A stretch of 21,067 bases of DNA from Bacteroidales bacterium (GTDB lineage: Bacteria > Bacteroidota > Bacteroidia > Bacteroidales > F082). Where the stretch lies: positions 1 to 21,067 of the forward strand of contig JALNZT010000056.1 of NCBI GenBank assembly GCA_023229135.1. Reading direction: 5' to 3'. A program made the translations under genes and the position numbers. The notes below the pieces were generated by a model. The model did no database searches. It was not told where the DNA came from and was given only the letters and a program-made list of their open reading frames with translations. Position 1 is the stretch's first letter. Each line of letters opens with the position of its first letter. This document shows positions 1 to 6,841 of this stretch, one piece after another.

Positions 1-405
1 ATATTAAATGGCGCTTTTATGTTTGCTGCTGAATTATTCAAAAGCCTGGAGATAGAATGTGAAGTTACGTTTGTTAAGCTTTCATCTTATGCCGGAACAC
101 AGTCCACCAATGTGGTACGCGAATTAATTGGCCTGGACCAACCGGTAGCAGGCAGAAACATTGTGCTGGTAGAAGATATTGTTGATTCAGGATTGACGCT
201 TAACTACACCATCGACAAGCTTAAAAAGCTGGAAGCTAAATCAGTAACAATTGCTACCATGCTATTTAAACCTAAAGCCTTCCAATATAATTATGAGGTG
301 GAATATGTTGGCATCGAAATTCCAAACGATTTTATCATTGGCTATGGCTTAGATTACAATGAACACGCGCGCAATTTGCCCGATATCTATAAAGTTATTC
401 CATAA
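1..405 (+). CDS. hpt: Hypoxanthine phosphoribosyltransferase, 3' part (5' end outside window)
   Basis: This is a purine salvage enzyme that transfers the phosphoribosyl group of PRPP to hypoxanthine or guanine, giving IMP or GMP in the cytoplasm. The reading frame is open from base 1 and already begins inside the fold with LNGAFMFAAEL, a segment typical of bacterial HPRTs, so an ATG at base 19 is internal and roughly 40-45 residues are missing to the left. The PRPP-binding signature VLVEDIVDSGLTL lies at about bases 163-201, with the two acidic residues and the DSG loop intact. Downstream FKPKAF and the YVGIEIPNDFIIGYGLDYNEHARNLPDI segment (in parts) match the family C-terminus. The adenylate kinase gene follows after 18 bases, so the two are probably one transcript. 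Identification is by motif recognition and is firm. Confidence 0.93.
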   Translation: MLNGAFMFAAELFKSLEIECEVTFVKLSSYAGTQSTNVVRELIGLDQPVAGRNIVLVEDIVDSGLTLNYTIDKLKKLEAKSVTIATMLFKPKAFQYNYEVEYVGIEIPNDFIIGYGLDYNEHARNLPDIYKVIP

Positions 406-423
406 ACTCTCAAAACTGTTTTC

Positions 424-1596
424 ATGCTTAATATAGCGTTATTTGGCCCTCCCGGAGCCGGAAAAGGGACACAAAGTAAACTGTTACTCGATAAATTCAA
501 CTTAACCTATATCTCTACAGGAGATATACTTAGGGAAGAAATTGCCAACAAGACGCCACTCGGCAAAGAGGCCAAAGGCATTATTGAAAAAGGAGGTTTG
601 GTTCCTGACGACCTGATCGTTCAGATTATTGAAAAAAGGGTAACGATGAACCTCAACTCTTCCGGAATACTCTTCGACGGTTTTCCACGTACCGTTGTGC
701 AGGCCTATATCCTGGAGGGTCTGTTGTCGAAAATGAATACTAGCCTCACCTGCATGCTAAGCCTCGAAGTGCCACAAGATCAGCTTATCAGCAGGATGCT
801 CGAAAGAGCTAAGGTTGGTGGAAGAACCGATGACAACATGGAAGTGATAAAAGTGCGCTTGCAGGAATATGAAAGTAAAACTAAGCCCGTAATCGAGTTC
901 TATCAGGAAAAGAATAAGTATTTCCCGATAAATGGCGTTGGTTCAGTAGAGTCTATTTTCAATACCCTGGTGGAAACCATCGAAGGCACCATGAAGCAGG
1001 ACTTCTTTAATATCGTGCTGCTTGGAAAACCCGGATCAGGCAAAGGAACGCAAGGAGAGTTGTTGGCGCGTAACCATAACCTGATTTATATCAGTACCGG
1101 CAAACTTTTGCGCAAAGAAATAGCTAAAGAAACAGAAATAGGCCGAGTTGCTAAGCCTTTTATGGATCGGGGAGAAAACGTTCCTGACGAAATCGCTATC
1201 CGATTGATAGAAAAAAAGATACAGCAACATCCCTCTGCTGATGGCTTTGTGTTTAAAGGCTTTCCGAGAACGGTGGTGCAGGCTTATATATTGGACGGCC
1301 TGTTGCGCCGGGTCAACTCACGTGTTACTTGCATGCTTAACATCAAGCTGCCCACGCTCGACGCTATAAAACGCCTGAACGACCGTGGTAAAACAGAACG
1401 TAAAAGACTTTATGACATCTCTACTGATCTCATATTGAATAGGTTGGATGAATATGAAAAGAAAACAAAACCTGTGATAGAATACTACAAAAAGCAGTCT
1501 ATTTTCTTTGAAGTGGATGGTAGAGGCGAAGAGGAAGAAGTGAACGAACGCCTGGAAGAAGCTATCGTGAAAACGGTTCAGCAGTTGAGGGGATAG
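424..1596 (+). CDS. adk: Tandem (duplicated) adenylate kinase, second domain degenerate
   Basis: Adenylate kinase converts ATP + AMP to 2 ADP and is normally about 190-215 residues; this protein has 390 and contains two complete kinase folds. Domain 1 (residues 1-189) has P-loop GPPGAGKGTQ (8-17), STGDILR (31-37, AMP site), DGFPRT (85-90) and a short LID with GRTDD (133-137), so it should be active. Domain 2 (190-390) keeps its own P-loop GKPGSGKGTQ (201-210) and GFPRTVVQAYIL. Asp34 is replaced by Lys227 and Asp85 by Lys278, and GRTDD is replaced by RKRLY (326-330). The shared segment GFPRTVVQAYIL plus the following TCML points to an internal duplication. Domain 2 probably does not catalyse the standard reaction; a regulatory or structural role is inference. 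The gene sits 18 bases after hpt. No strong Shine-Dalgarno site is visible. Confidence 0.9.
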   Translation: MLNIALFGPPGAGKGTQSKLLLDKFNLTYISTGDILREEIANKTPLGKEAKGIIEKGGLVPDDLIVQIIEKRVTMNLNSSGILFDGFPRTVVQAYILEGLLSKMNTSLTCMLSLEVPQDQLISRMLERAKVGGRTDDNMEVIKVRLQEYESKTKPVIEFYQEKNKYFPINGVGSVESIFNTLVETIEGTMKQDFFNIVLLGKPGSGKGTQGELLARNHNLIYISTGKLLRKEIAKETEIGRVAKPFMDRGENVPDEIAIRLIEKKIQQHPSADGFVFKGFPRTVVQAYILDGLLRRVNSRVTCMLNIKLPTLDAIKRLNDRGKTERKRLYDISTDLILNRLDEYEKKTKPVIEYYKKQSIFFEVDGRGEEEEVNERLEEAIVKTVQQLRG

Positions 1597-1713
1597 GGGG
1601 TTTTATTTGAAATCTATCTTTTTTAATCTGCTAAGGATTAATAAATTAATAATTTTTTATTAATAATTTGTTGCTTAGTCTTCTTTTTTCTTTTAATTTA
1701 AGATTTATCTCTG

Positions 1714-1721
1714 TATTTTTG
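1714..1721 (+). promoter_or_regulatory. Bacteroidota -7 box for the methyltransferase gene
   Basis: TATTTTTG fits the Bacteroidota sigma-ABfr -7 consensus TAnnTTTG. It lies 31 bases before the chosen ATG in an AT-rich 150-base gap. No good -33 TTTG is seen at the expected distance, so the promoter call is moderate. Confidence 0.45.
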
Positions 1722-1722
1722 T

Positions 1723-1748
1723 AACCATTGCATAAGGTTTAATAAGGT
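1723..1748 (+). repeat. Short repeats between methyltransferase promoter and start
   Basis: Two overlapping patterns are visible. AACC (1723-1726) and GGTT (1736-1739) form the arms of an imperfect 17-base inverted repeat. ATAAGGT occurs twice as a direct repeat, at 1732-1738 and 1742-1748, with exactly 10 bases between starts, one helical turn. They lie just after the predicted transcription start and run into the start-codon region. They could be an operator for the enzyme's own helix-turn-helix domain, or the second copy may act as a ribosome binding site. Function is inferred only. Confidence 0.35.
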
Positions 1749-1752
1749 GGTT

Positions 1753-2988
1753 ATGAGTGAGTATTTAACGCTTTCGGAAACGGCGGAATTGATTGGGAAA
1801 TCTAAGGAAACCCTTAGAAGATGGGATAAGGAAGGAATCCTCAACGCGATTAGGGAGCCGGTTTCTAATTATCGTGTTTATCGAAAAGAAGATGTTCATT
1901 CCCTAATGGGTGATCTTTTTGCTGATACCGAAGAAGAAACATCAAACCATGTATTTCCTGAAAACATTTATACTGCTATAGAATTATTTGCAGGTGCAGG
2001 TGGCTTGGCAATCGGCATGGAAAATGCCGGAATTAAATGTGTTGCACTCAATGAAATTGATAAATGGGCTTGTAATACTTTAAGAAAAAACAGGCCGTCA
2101 TGGAATGTTTTAGAGGGTGATATAAAGGATTTTGATTTTTCAAGTTATAAAAATAAAGTTGATGTTGTCACTGGCGGGTTTCCCTGTCAGGCATTTAGCT
2201 ATGCCGGAAAAAAATTGGGATTAAAAGATGCCCGTGGTACTTTATTTTATGAATTTGCAAGAGTCGTTCAGGAGGTTTCGCCGTCAATTTGTATTGGTGA
2301 AAATGTGCGTGGGTTACTCAGTCACGAAGGAGGAAAAACCTTACAGGGCATGATATCCATTCTTGATGAAATTGGTTACAATGTTATGCCTGTTCAGGTT
2401 TTAAAGGCAATTAATTATAAAGTACCCCAAAAAAGAGAACGCGTAATTCTTGTTGGTGTGCGCAAGGATATTGATGTAAACTATGAATACCCTAAACCCT
2501 ATAAAAAGATTTACAAGCTTTCAGATGCGCTAAAGAAAGGAGAATTGTTTGATACAAATGTCCCTGAGTCTAATGGAGCAAAGTATCCAAAATATAAGCA
2601 AGAAGTTCTTGATTTAGTCCCCCCAAAAGGCTATTGGCGTGATTTGCCACTTGATTTACAAAAAGAATACATGGGTGGAAGTTTTTATTTGGGTGGCGGT
2701 AAAACCGGAATGGCGCGACGGATAGGTTGGGATGAACCATGTTTAACCCTGACATGCAGTCCTGCACAAAAACAAACGGAAAGATGCCATCCCGATGAAA
2801 CGCGCCCGTTTACAGTGCGCGAATATGCACGAATTCAGACATTTCCTGATGAATGGGGTTTCGATGGTTCTTTAGCACAGCAATACAAACAAATAGGAAA
2901 TGCTGTTCCGGTTAATTTAGGCCGGGAGCTGGGCTATTCGATTGTGAAGTTTTTGAATGAATATTATAGCTTATCGAAACCAAGATAA
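1753..2988 (+). CDS. HTH-fused DNA (cytosine-5-)-methyltransferase, apparently solitary
   Basis: This is an S-adenosylmethionine-dependent C5-cytosine DNA methyltransferase. Residues about 4-52 form a MerR/excisionase-type helix-turn-helix (LTLSETAELIGKS, then LRRWDKEGIL and NYRVYRKEDV). The catalytic part follows in standard order: motif I ELFAGAGG (77-84), motif IV GGFPCQAFS with catalytic Cys145, motif VI ENVRGL (183-188), motif VIII QKRERVILVGVR (226-237), a target-recognition region at about 260-350, motif IX RPFTVREYARIQTFP, and motif X QIGNAVPVNLG. All key residues are present, so it should be active; the target sequence cannot be read from the protein. I chose ATG 1753; an in-frame GTG at 1747 would add two residues, and AAGGTGG at 1744-1750 is close to both. 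No restriction endonuclease gene is recognisable on either side, and the flanks are housekeeping genes, which suggests acquisition. Confidence 0.92.
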   Translation: MSEYLTLSETAELIGKSKETLRRWDKEGILNAIREPVSNYRVYRKEDVHSLMGDLFADTEEETSNHVFPENIYTAIELFAGAGGLAIGMENAGIKCVALNEIDKWACNTLRKNRPSWNVLEGDIKDFDFSSYKNKVDVVTGGFPCQAFSYAGKKLGLKDARGTLFYEFARVVQEVSPSICIGENVRGLLSHEGGKTLQGMISILDEIGYNVMPVQVLKAINYKVPQKRERVILVGVRKDIDVNYEYPKPYKKIYKLSDALKKGELFDTNVPESNGAKYPKYKQEVLDLVPPKGYWRDLPLDLQKEYMGGSFYLGGGKTGMARRIGWDEPCLTLTCSPAQKQTERCHPDETRPFTVREYARIQTFPDEWGFDGSLAQQYKQIGNAVPVNLGRELGYSIVKFLNEYYSLSKPR

Positions 2989-3394
2989 TACCCGTAATTC
3001 TCGAAAGTTATCTGGTCAAGAATGGGTCTATTTGATTCTCTTTTTGTTTTAATATAGGCTGTGTACAGATTTTCAATACAATCAAAATTGAACTTCAATG
3101 AGGCCTATAAAATGGGAGCAGTACAGTAAACCTTTTCAACACTTCAAATCAATAATCTGATTTCTGTGTGCGGTTATACAGAGCGTGTAAAAATCTTATT
3201 TACGAAAAGTTTGAACTCCTTGAATACTGCTCTGCATTTTTTAACCGTCCTCCCGCAATCCCACGCCACCGTTTGCAAATCAAAAATCAATTTTTTTTTG
3301 CCAAAAAGCTTGCCTATACTTTTAAAATAAACGAACTTTACATACTGCTTAAAAAAAGCAATGTTCAAGTTGTACAAAATGATCTAAAACTCCT
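2989..3394. other. 406-base stretch without a convincing gene
   Basis: This gap separates the methyltransferase from malQ. Two short plus-strand frames have protein-like composition: 2957-3052 (31 codons, ATG inside the methyltransferase 3' end) and 3098-3160 (20 codons). They may be fragments of a lost partner gene, but neither matches anything I recognise. A GTG-started frame at 3168-3398 ends by overlapping the malQ ATG, but its composition looks random. The malQ promoter must lie here; TATACTTTTA near 3314-3323 is a weak candidate. No clear terminator hairpin follows the methyltransferase. Confidence 0.5.
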
Positions 3395-6106
3395 ATGAAA
3401 CTCAACCTAAGTATCGAATACGAAAGCCGATGGGGGCAAGTAATTTGCGTTTCCGGCAGCGATAAAGCATTTGGAGAATGGTCGCCAGAGCAAGCCATTC
3501 AGATGGATTATGCGGGTAATAATTTGTGGGTTGTTTCTATCGAAGCGAACCAAATCATGTCACCCGAATACAAATATTATGTACTCGAAGCCAATGGCTC
3601 AATGGCCTGGGAAGGTGGCAACAACCGGCTATTGCCAAAGCTGGAGACAGCCGAGGTTTTTATCCGCGATTATTGGCATCCCGATATAGATATGGAACGG
3701 GTGATGCTTACCCGGGTCTTTACCGAAGTCATCATGAAGCCGGCAAGCCCTTTCAAACAAGGCAAAAAAACTAAATCTAAGCATCTGCTGAGCTTTAATA
3801 TGCTTGCGCCACGAGTCGGCAAAGCGTTTTTATTGGCCGTTACCGGATCTGGCAATGGTTTGGGAAATTGGACAAAACCCATTCCAATGAGTAATGAGCA
3901 ATATCCTTTCTGGACCTTAACCCTCGACCAGAATTTGTTCGATGAGCATTTGGAGTATAAATATGTGATCGTTGACCGCTCAACAGGTGCAATTAAAACT
4001 TGGGAGGAGCGCCCTAATCGAATTATCAAGCTACCACAATTTGCCGCAGAAAGCTCCAAAATTGTTTTGAATGACGAGAAGTTTATTTATCCCATCGGCC
4101 CTTACAAAGGTGCCGGCGTAGCTGTGCCTATCTTTTCCCTCAAAACAGAGCAAGGCTTTGGTGTGGGCGAGTTCAATGATATGAAGAAGTTGGTGGACTG
4201 GTGCGTTAAGTCGGGCCTCAAAATGATTCAGGTCTTACCCATCAACGAAACGGTGGCTACCCATTCCTGGCTCGATTCTTATCCTTACAAATCTATTTCA
4301 GTGATGGCTTTGCATCCTATGTACCTGCACCTTCCAGCCATGGGAAAGCTAAAAGATAATACCATGGATGCGAATTTTAAACTGCTTAAAAAACAGCTTA
4401 ACCAACTGCAATATGTGGATTATGTTGCGATGTTTAATGCCAAAACACGCTTTTTCAAACTCATTTTTGATCAGGAATGGGGCAAGGTCAGCAAACAAAA
4501 AGATTACCAAAAGTTTTTTGAAGCTAATCGTTCGTGGCTCTTGCCTTATGCCGCTTTTTGTTACCTCCGCGATCAATACAAAACCAGTGATTTTCGCCAA
4601 TGGGAGACTTACGCTACCTACGATCCGAAAAAAATTAAACAGCTTTGCAACCCGCAAAATGATTTTCACGAACATATTGCGGTGCATTACTTTATTCAAT
4701 ATCACCTCGATAAGCAACTCCGTGAAGCCATTGACTATGCGCATAAAAATGGGGTAGCCGTAAAAGGTGATATCCCGATTGGTATAAGCCCGAACAGCAT
4801 CGAAGCCTGGGCCGAGCCGAAATTTTTTAACCTGAAAGCCCAGTCTGGCGCACCGCCTGATGACTTTGCCGTGATGGGGCAAAACTGGGGTTTCCCGACT
4901 TATAACTGGGCCGAGATGGCACGCGATGGTTTTGGTTGGTGGCGCAAACGCTTGTCTATGATGGAAAAATATTTTGACGCCTATCGCATCGACCATATCC
5001 TGGGCTTTTTCAGAATATGGGAAATACCACTGCATGCCATTCATGGTCTTCAAGGATATTTTAAGCCCGGGCTGCCTCTTACGCCAAATGAAATAGAAGA
5101 AAAAGGTATTTGGTTTGATGAGGAACGATATACCAAACCTTATATCCGAGGCCATTTTTTGCATGATTTCTTTGGAGAATTTGTTGATGAAGTGCGAAAA
5201 AGCTATCTCAACGAAGTGGATTTTGATGTGTTTGAACTAAAGCAAGCCTTTAATACACAACGTAAAATCTACGATCACTTTACCCCGGATGGAGAAACCA
5301 GCGACATCAGCGGTAAGGTGATAATCATCCGCGATGGCCTGATGGGACTGCTCAACGAAGTGCTGTTCATTCGTGATCCATACGCTGCCCAGCGTGCTTT
5401 CCATCCGCGTATTGCTTTCCATTTTACCTATTCATACAGGGAGTTGGTTCAACAACAGAAGCAAGTTTTGGATGATTTGTACATTGATTTCTTCTATAAA
5501 CGGCATGATAATTTCTGGAAATGGCATGCCATGGGGAAACTACCTGCTATTGCTAAGGCTTCTAACATGTTAATTTGCGGAGAGGATCTGGGAATGGTGC
5601 CGGAAGGTGTTCCTGAAGTGATGCAGCAATTAAATATGCTGAGCCTCGAAGTGCAACGCATGCCAAAAAATCCCAAGGTGGAATTTGCTCATCCTGCTGA
5701 TGCACCCTACTTGAGCGTCTGCACAACATCTACACATGATATGTCAACGATTAGAGGCTGGTGGGAAGAAGATAAGGAAAAAACTAAACGTTTCTATCAC
5801 CATGTGTTAGGTCATAATGACAAAATGCCTTTTTATGCTGAGCCTTGGATTTGCGAGGAAATAATAAATCAACATCTACACTCACCGGCTATGTGGGCCC
5901 TATTCCCCATTCAGGATTTAATAGCTATGGATGGCAGCTTGCGTTGGGATCAAACGGATAAGGAACGCATCAATGTTCCCAGCGACCCTGAAAACAAATG
6001 GCGCTACCGTATGACGCTCTCACTGGATGAACTATTGGCTGCCAATGATTTTAATCAATTAATTAAAGATCTGGTGCATCTGTCGGGGCGTGATGTTGAC
6101 TATTAA
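3395..6106 (+). CDS. malQ: 4-alpha-glucanotransferase (DPE2-like, two CBM20 domains)
   Basis: A GH77 amylomaltase/disproportionating enzyme that moves alpha-1,4-glucan segments between maltodextrins, or to glucose or glycogen-like acceptors; cytoplasmic, as no signal peptide is seen. The 903 residues are far longer than E. coli MalQ (about 690). The reason is two N-terminal starch-binding CBM20-like domains at about 1-95 (GEWSPEQAI, WEGGNNR) and 128-225 (GLGNWTKPIPM, WEERPNR). GH77 starts near 243. Catalytic residues are visible: nucleophile Asp533 in YRIDHILGFF, acid/base Glu730 in CGEDLG, and Asp782 in STHDMS. The long insert before Asp533 (about 325-470) resembles plant cytosolic DPE2. The start is ATG with an A-rich upstream region and no clear Shine-Dalgarno site. 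The gene is followed by a strong hairpin and appears monocistronic. No other glycogen or maltose gene lies nearby. Confidence 0.93.
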   Translation: MKLNLSIEYESRWGQVICVSGSDKAFGEWSPEQAIQMDYAGNNLWVVSIEANQIMSPEYKYYVLEANGSMAWEGGNNRLLPKLETAEVFIRDYWHPDIDMERVMLTRVFTEVIMKPASPFKQGKKTKSKHLLSFNMLAPRVGKAFLLAVTGSGNGLGNWTKPIPMSNEQYPFWTLTLDQNLFDEHLEYKYVIVDRSTGAIKTWEERPNRIIKLPQFAAESSKIVLNDEKFIYPIGPYKGAGVAVPIFSLKTEQGFGVGEFNDMKKLVDWCVKSGLKMIQVLPINETVATHSWLDSYPYKSISVMALHPMYLHLPAMGKLKDNTMDANFKLLKKQLNQLQYVDYVAMFNAKTRFFKLIFDQEWGKVSKQKDYQKFFEANRSWLLPYAAFCYLRDQYKTSDFRQWETYATYDPKKIKQLCNPQNDFHEHIAVHYFIQYHLDKQLREAIDYAHKNGVAVKGDIPIGISPNSIEAWAEPKFFNLKAQSGAPPDDFAVMGQNWGFPTYNWAEMARDGFGWWRKRLSMMEKYFDAYRIDHILGFFRIWEIPLHAIHGLQGYFKPGLPLTPNEIEEKGIWFDEERYTKPYIRGHFLHDFFGEFVDEVRKSYLNEVDFDVFELKQAFNTQRKIYDHFTPDGETSDISGKVIIIRDGLMGLLNEVLFIRDPYAAQRAFHPRIAFHFTYSYRELVQQQKQVLDDLYIDFFYKRHDNFWKWHAMGKLPAIAKASNMLICGEDLGMVPEGVPEVMQQLNMLSLEVQRMPKNPKVEFAHPADAPYLSVCTTSTHDMSTIRGWWEEDKEKTKRFYHHVLGHNDKMPFYAEPWICEEIINQHLHSPAMWALFPIQDLIAMDGSLRWDQTDKERINVPSDPENKWRYRMTLSLDELLAANDFNQLIKDLVHLSGRDVDY

Positions 6107-6124
6107 AAGCCCATAAAAAAACGA

Positions 6125-6152
6125 AGTCCCGAAACATGGCTGTTTCGGGACT
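6125..6152 (+). terminator. Intrinsic terminator after malQ
   Basis: A perfect 12-base-pair stem, AGTCCCGAAACA with TGTTTCGGGACT, encloses a TGGC loop 18 bases after the malQ stop. It is followed by TTTCTT and preceded by a run of A, so it could work in both directions and also stop the small minus-strand genes to the right. Confidence 0.85.
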
Positions 6153-6208
6153 TTCTTGCGGGCTGTTATTATAAGGATGAACAGTGAATGCCTTCGGGTG
6201 AAAGCTGC

Positions 6209-6394
6209 TTATAAGAAAAAGGATCGCTTGTTGATGATTGAATATAAGCGGAAGGAATGTTGGTCGGTCAATGGTTCGAAGAAAAAAACTTTAGAACCGT
6301 TAAGATAAACCTTGGCATTGATGTCTTTCACCTGACGCTCTACCAGCCCACTTTCTTCTAACTCTTTCTGTGAGTAAATGTCATTTATCTTCAT
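6209..6394 (-). CDS. Small hypothetical protein (61 aa)
   Basis: I do not recognise this 61-residue protein. It has a mixed charged N-terminal half (DIYSQKELEESGLVERQVKD) and a hydrophobic, strand-rich second half containing VYLNGSKVFFF. It has no signal peptide, cysteines or transmembrane helix. It is on the same strand as the zinc-ribbon gene and starts 36 bases after that gene's stop, so the two may share a transcript that ends near the bidirectional hairpin at 6125-6152. Its composition is more protein-like than the chance frames nearby, but with no family match it could be a chance ORF. Confidence 0.45.
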   Translation of the reverse strand: MKINDIYSQKELEESGLVERQVKDINAKVYLNGSKVFFFEPLTDQHSFRLYSIINKRSFFL

Positions 6395-6430
6395 GGTAAT
6401 CTATTTAATTATTTGTTCTTAAAATTGGTG

Positions 6431-6577
6431 TTATTTCATTTTAATGTCTTTGCCGTCTTTTGTACAAATCGGGCAGTTTGAGTTTTTTACGATACTTATG
6501 TAGCCACAACGATCACATTTGTAGTATTTGTGATACCTTTTTGTTTTCGATTGTAAGGGAAGTTTTAAGCCAAACAT
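6431..6577 (-). CDS. Small zinc-ribbon protein (48 aa)
   Basis: This gene encodes only 48 residues. The protein starts MFGLKLPLQSKTKRYHKYYK and then has CDRC (Cys21/Cys24) and CPIC (Cys35/Cys38), ten residues apart, followed by a lysine-rich tail. Two CxxC knuckles at this distance are the pattern of a minimal zinc ribbon; rubredoxin-like iron binding is less likely given the length and missing aromatic and proline pattern. The lysine-rich ends suggest nucleic acid or ribosome contact, which is inference. The frame is read on the minus strand from the CAT at 6575-6577 to the TTA at 6431-6433. A degenerate -7 box (TATCTTGG on the minus strand) lies about 40-50 bases upstream. Confidence 0.65.
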   Translation of the reverse strand: MFGLKLPLQSKTKRYHKYYKCDRCGYISIVKNSNCPICTKDGKDIKMK

Positions 6578-6793
6578 GGTGCTAATTATTATTTCTGCTT
6601 ATCTCTATTTCAATCAGTGTGCCAAGATAACTCTTAGATTTTTTATATTGTTGTAAGTGGCTTTAATCAAGGAGTTTAAAAACCATAATATTTTTTACGA
6701 CTATTCTGGCTTACTGTTTTTGCTCCTTGTCGTACGTTATTTGCTCTACGTTAATGGTGGTTGTATCCGTTTTCGGATAGCGTTTTTTGAGGA

Positions 6794-6827
6794 TTTGGTA
6801 AAGAGTTCTCTGAATATGCTAAATTTG
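6794..6827 (+). promoter_or_regulatory. Promoter of deoC (TTTG ... TAAATTTG)
   Basis: TTTG at 6794-6797 and TAAATTTG at 6820-6827, separated by 22 bases, match the Bacteroidota -33/-7 promoter (TTTG, TAnnTTTG). The -7 box ends only 14 bases before the deoC ATG, so the untranslated leader would be very short. Confidence 0.6.
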
Positions 6828-6841
6828 CAAAAAAAGAATCT

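Noticed and set aside
1645..1664. AT-only hairpin ATTAATAA-TTTT-TTATTAAT after adk
   Set aside because: Without any G or C the stem is weak, and in AT-rich spacer DNA such symmetry is expected; I do not call it a terminator.
3168..3398. 76-codon plus-strand frame whose stop overlaps the malQ ATG (ATGA)
   Set aside because: It needs a GTG start, its composition is that of AT-rich noncoding DNA (runs of K, F, L), and no family is recognisable. The overlap is tempting but probably chance.
4349..5164. 271-codon open frame on the minus strand inside malQ
   Set aside because: It is antisense to the conserved GH77 core; such long antisense frames arise from codon bias, and it has no domain of its own.
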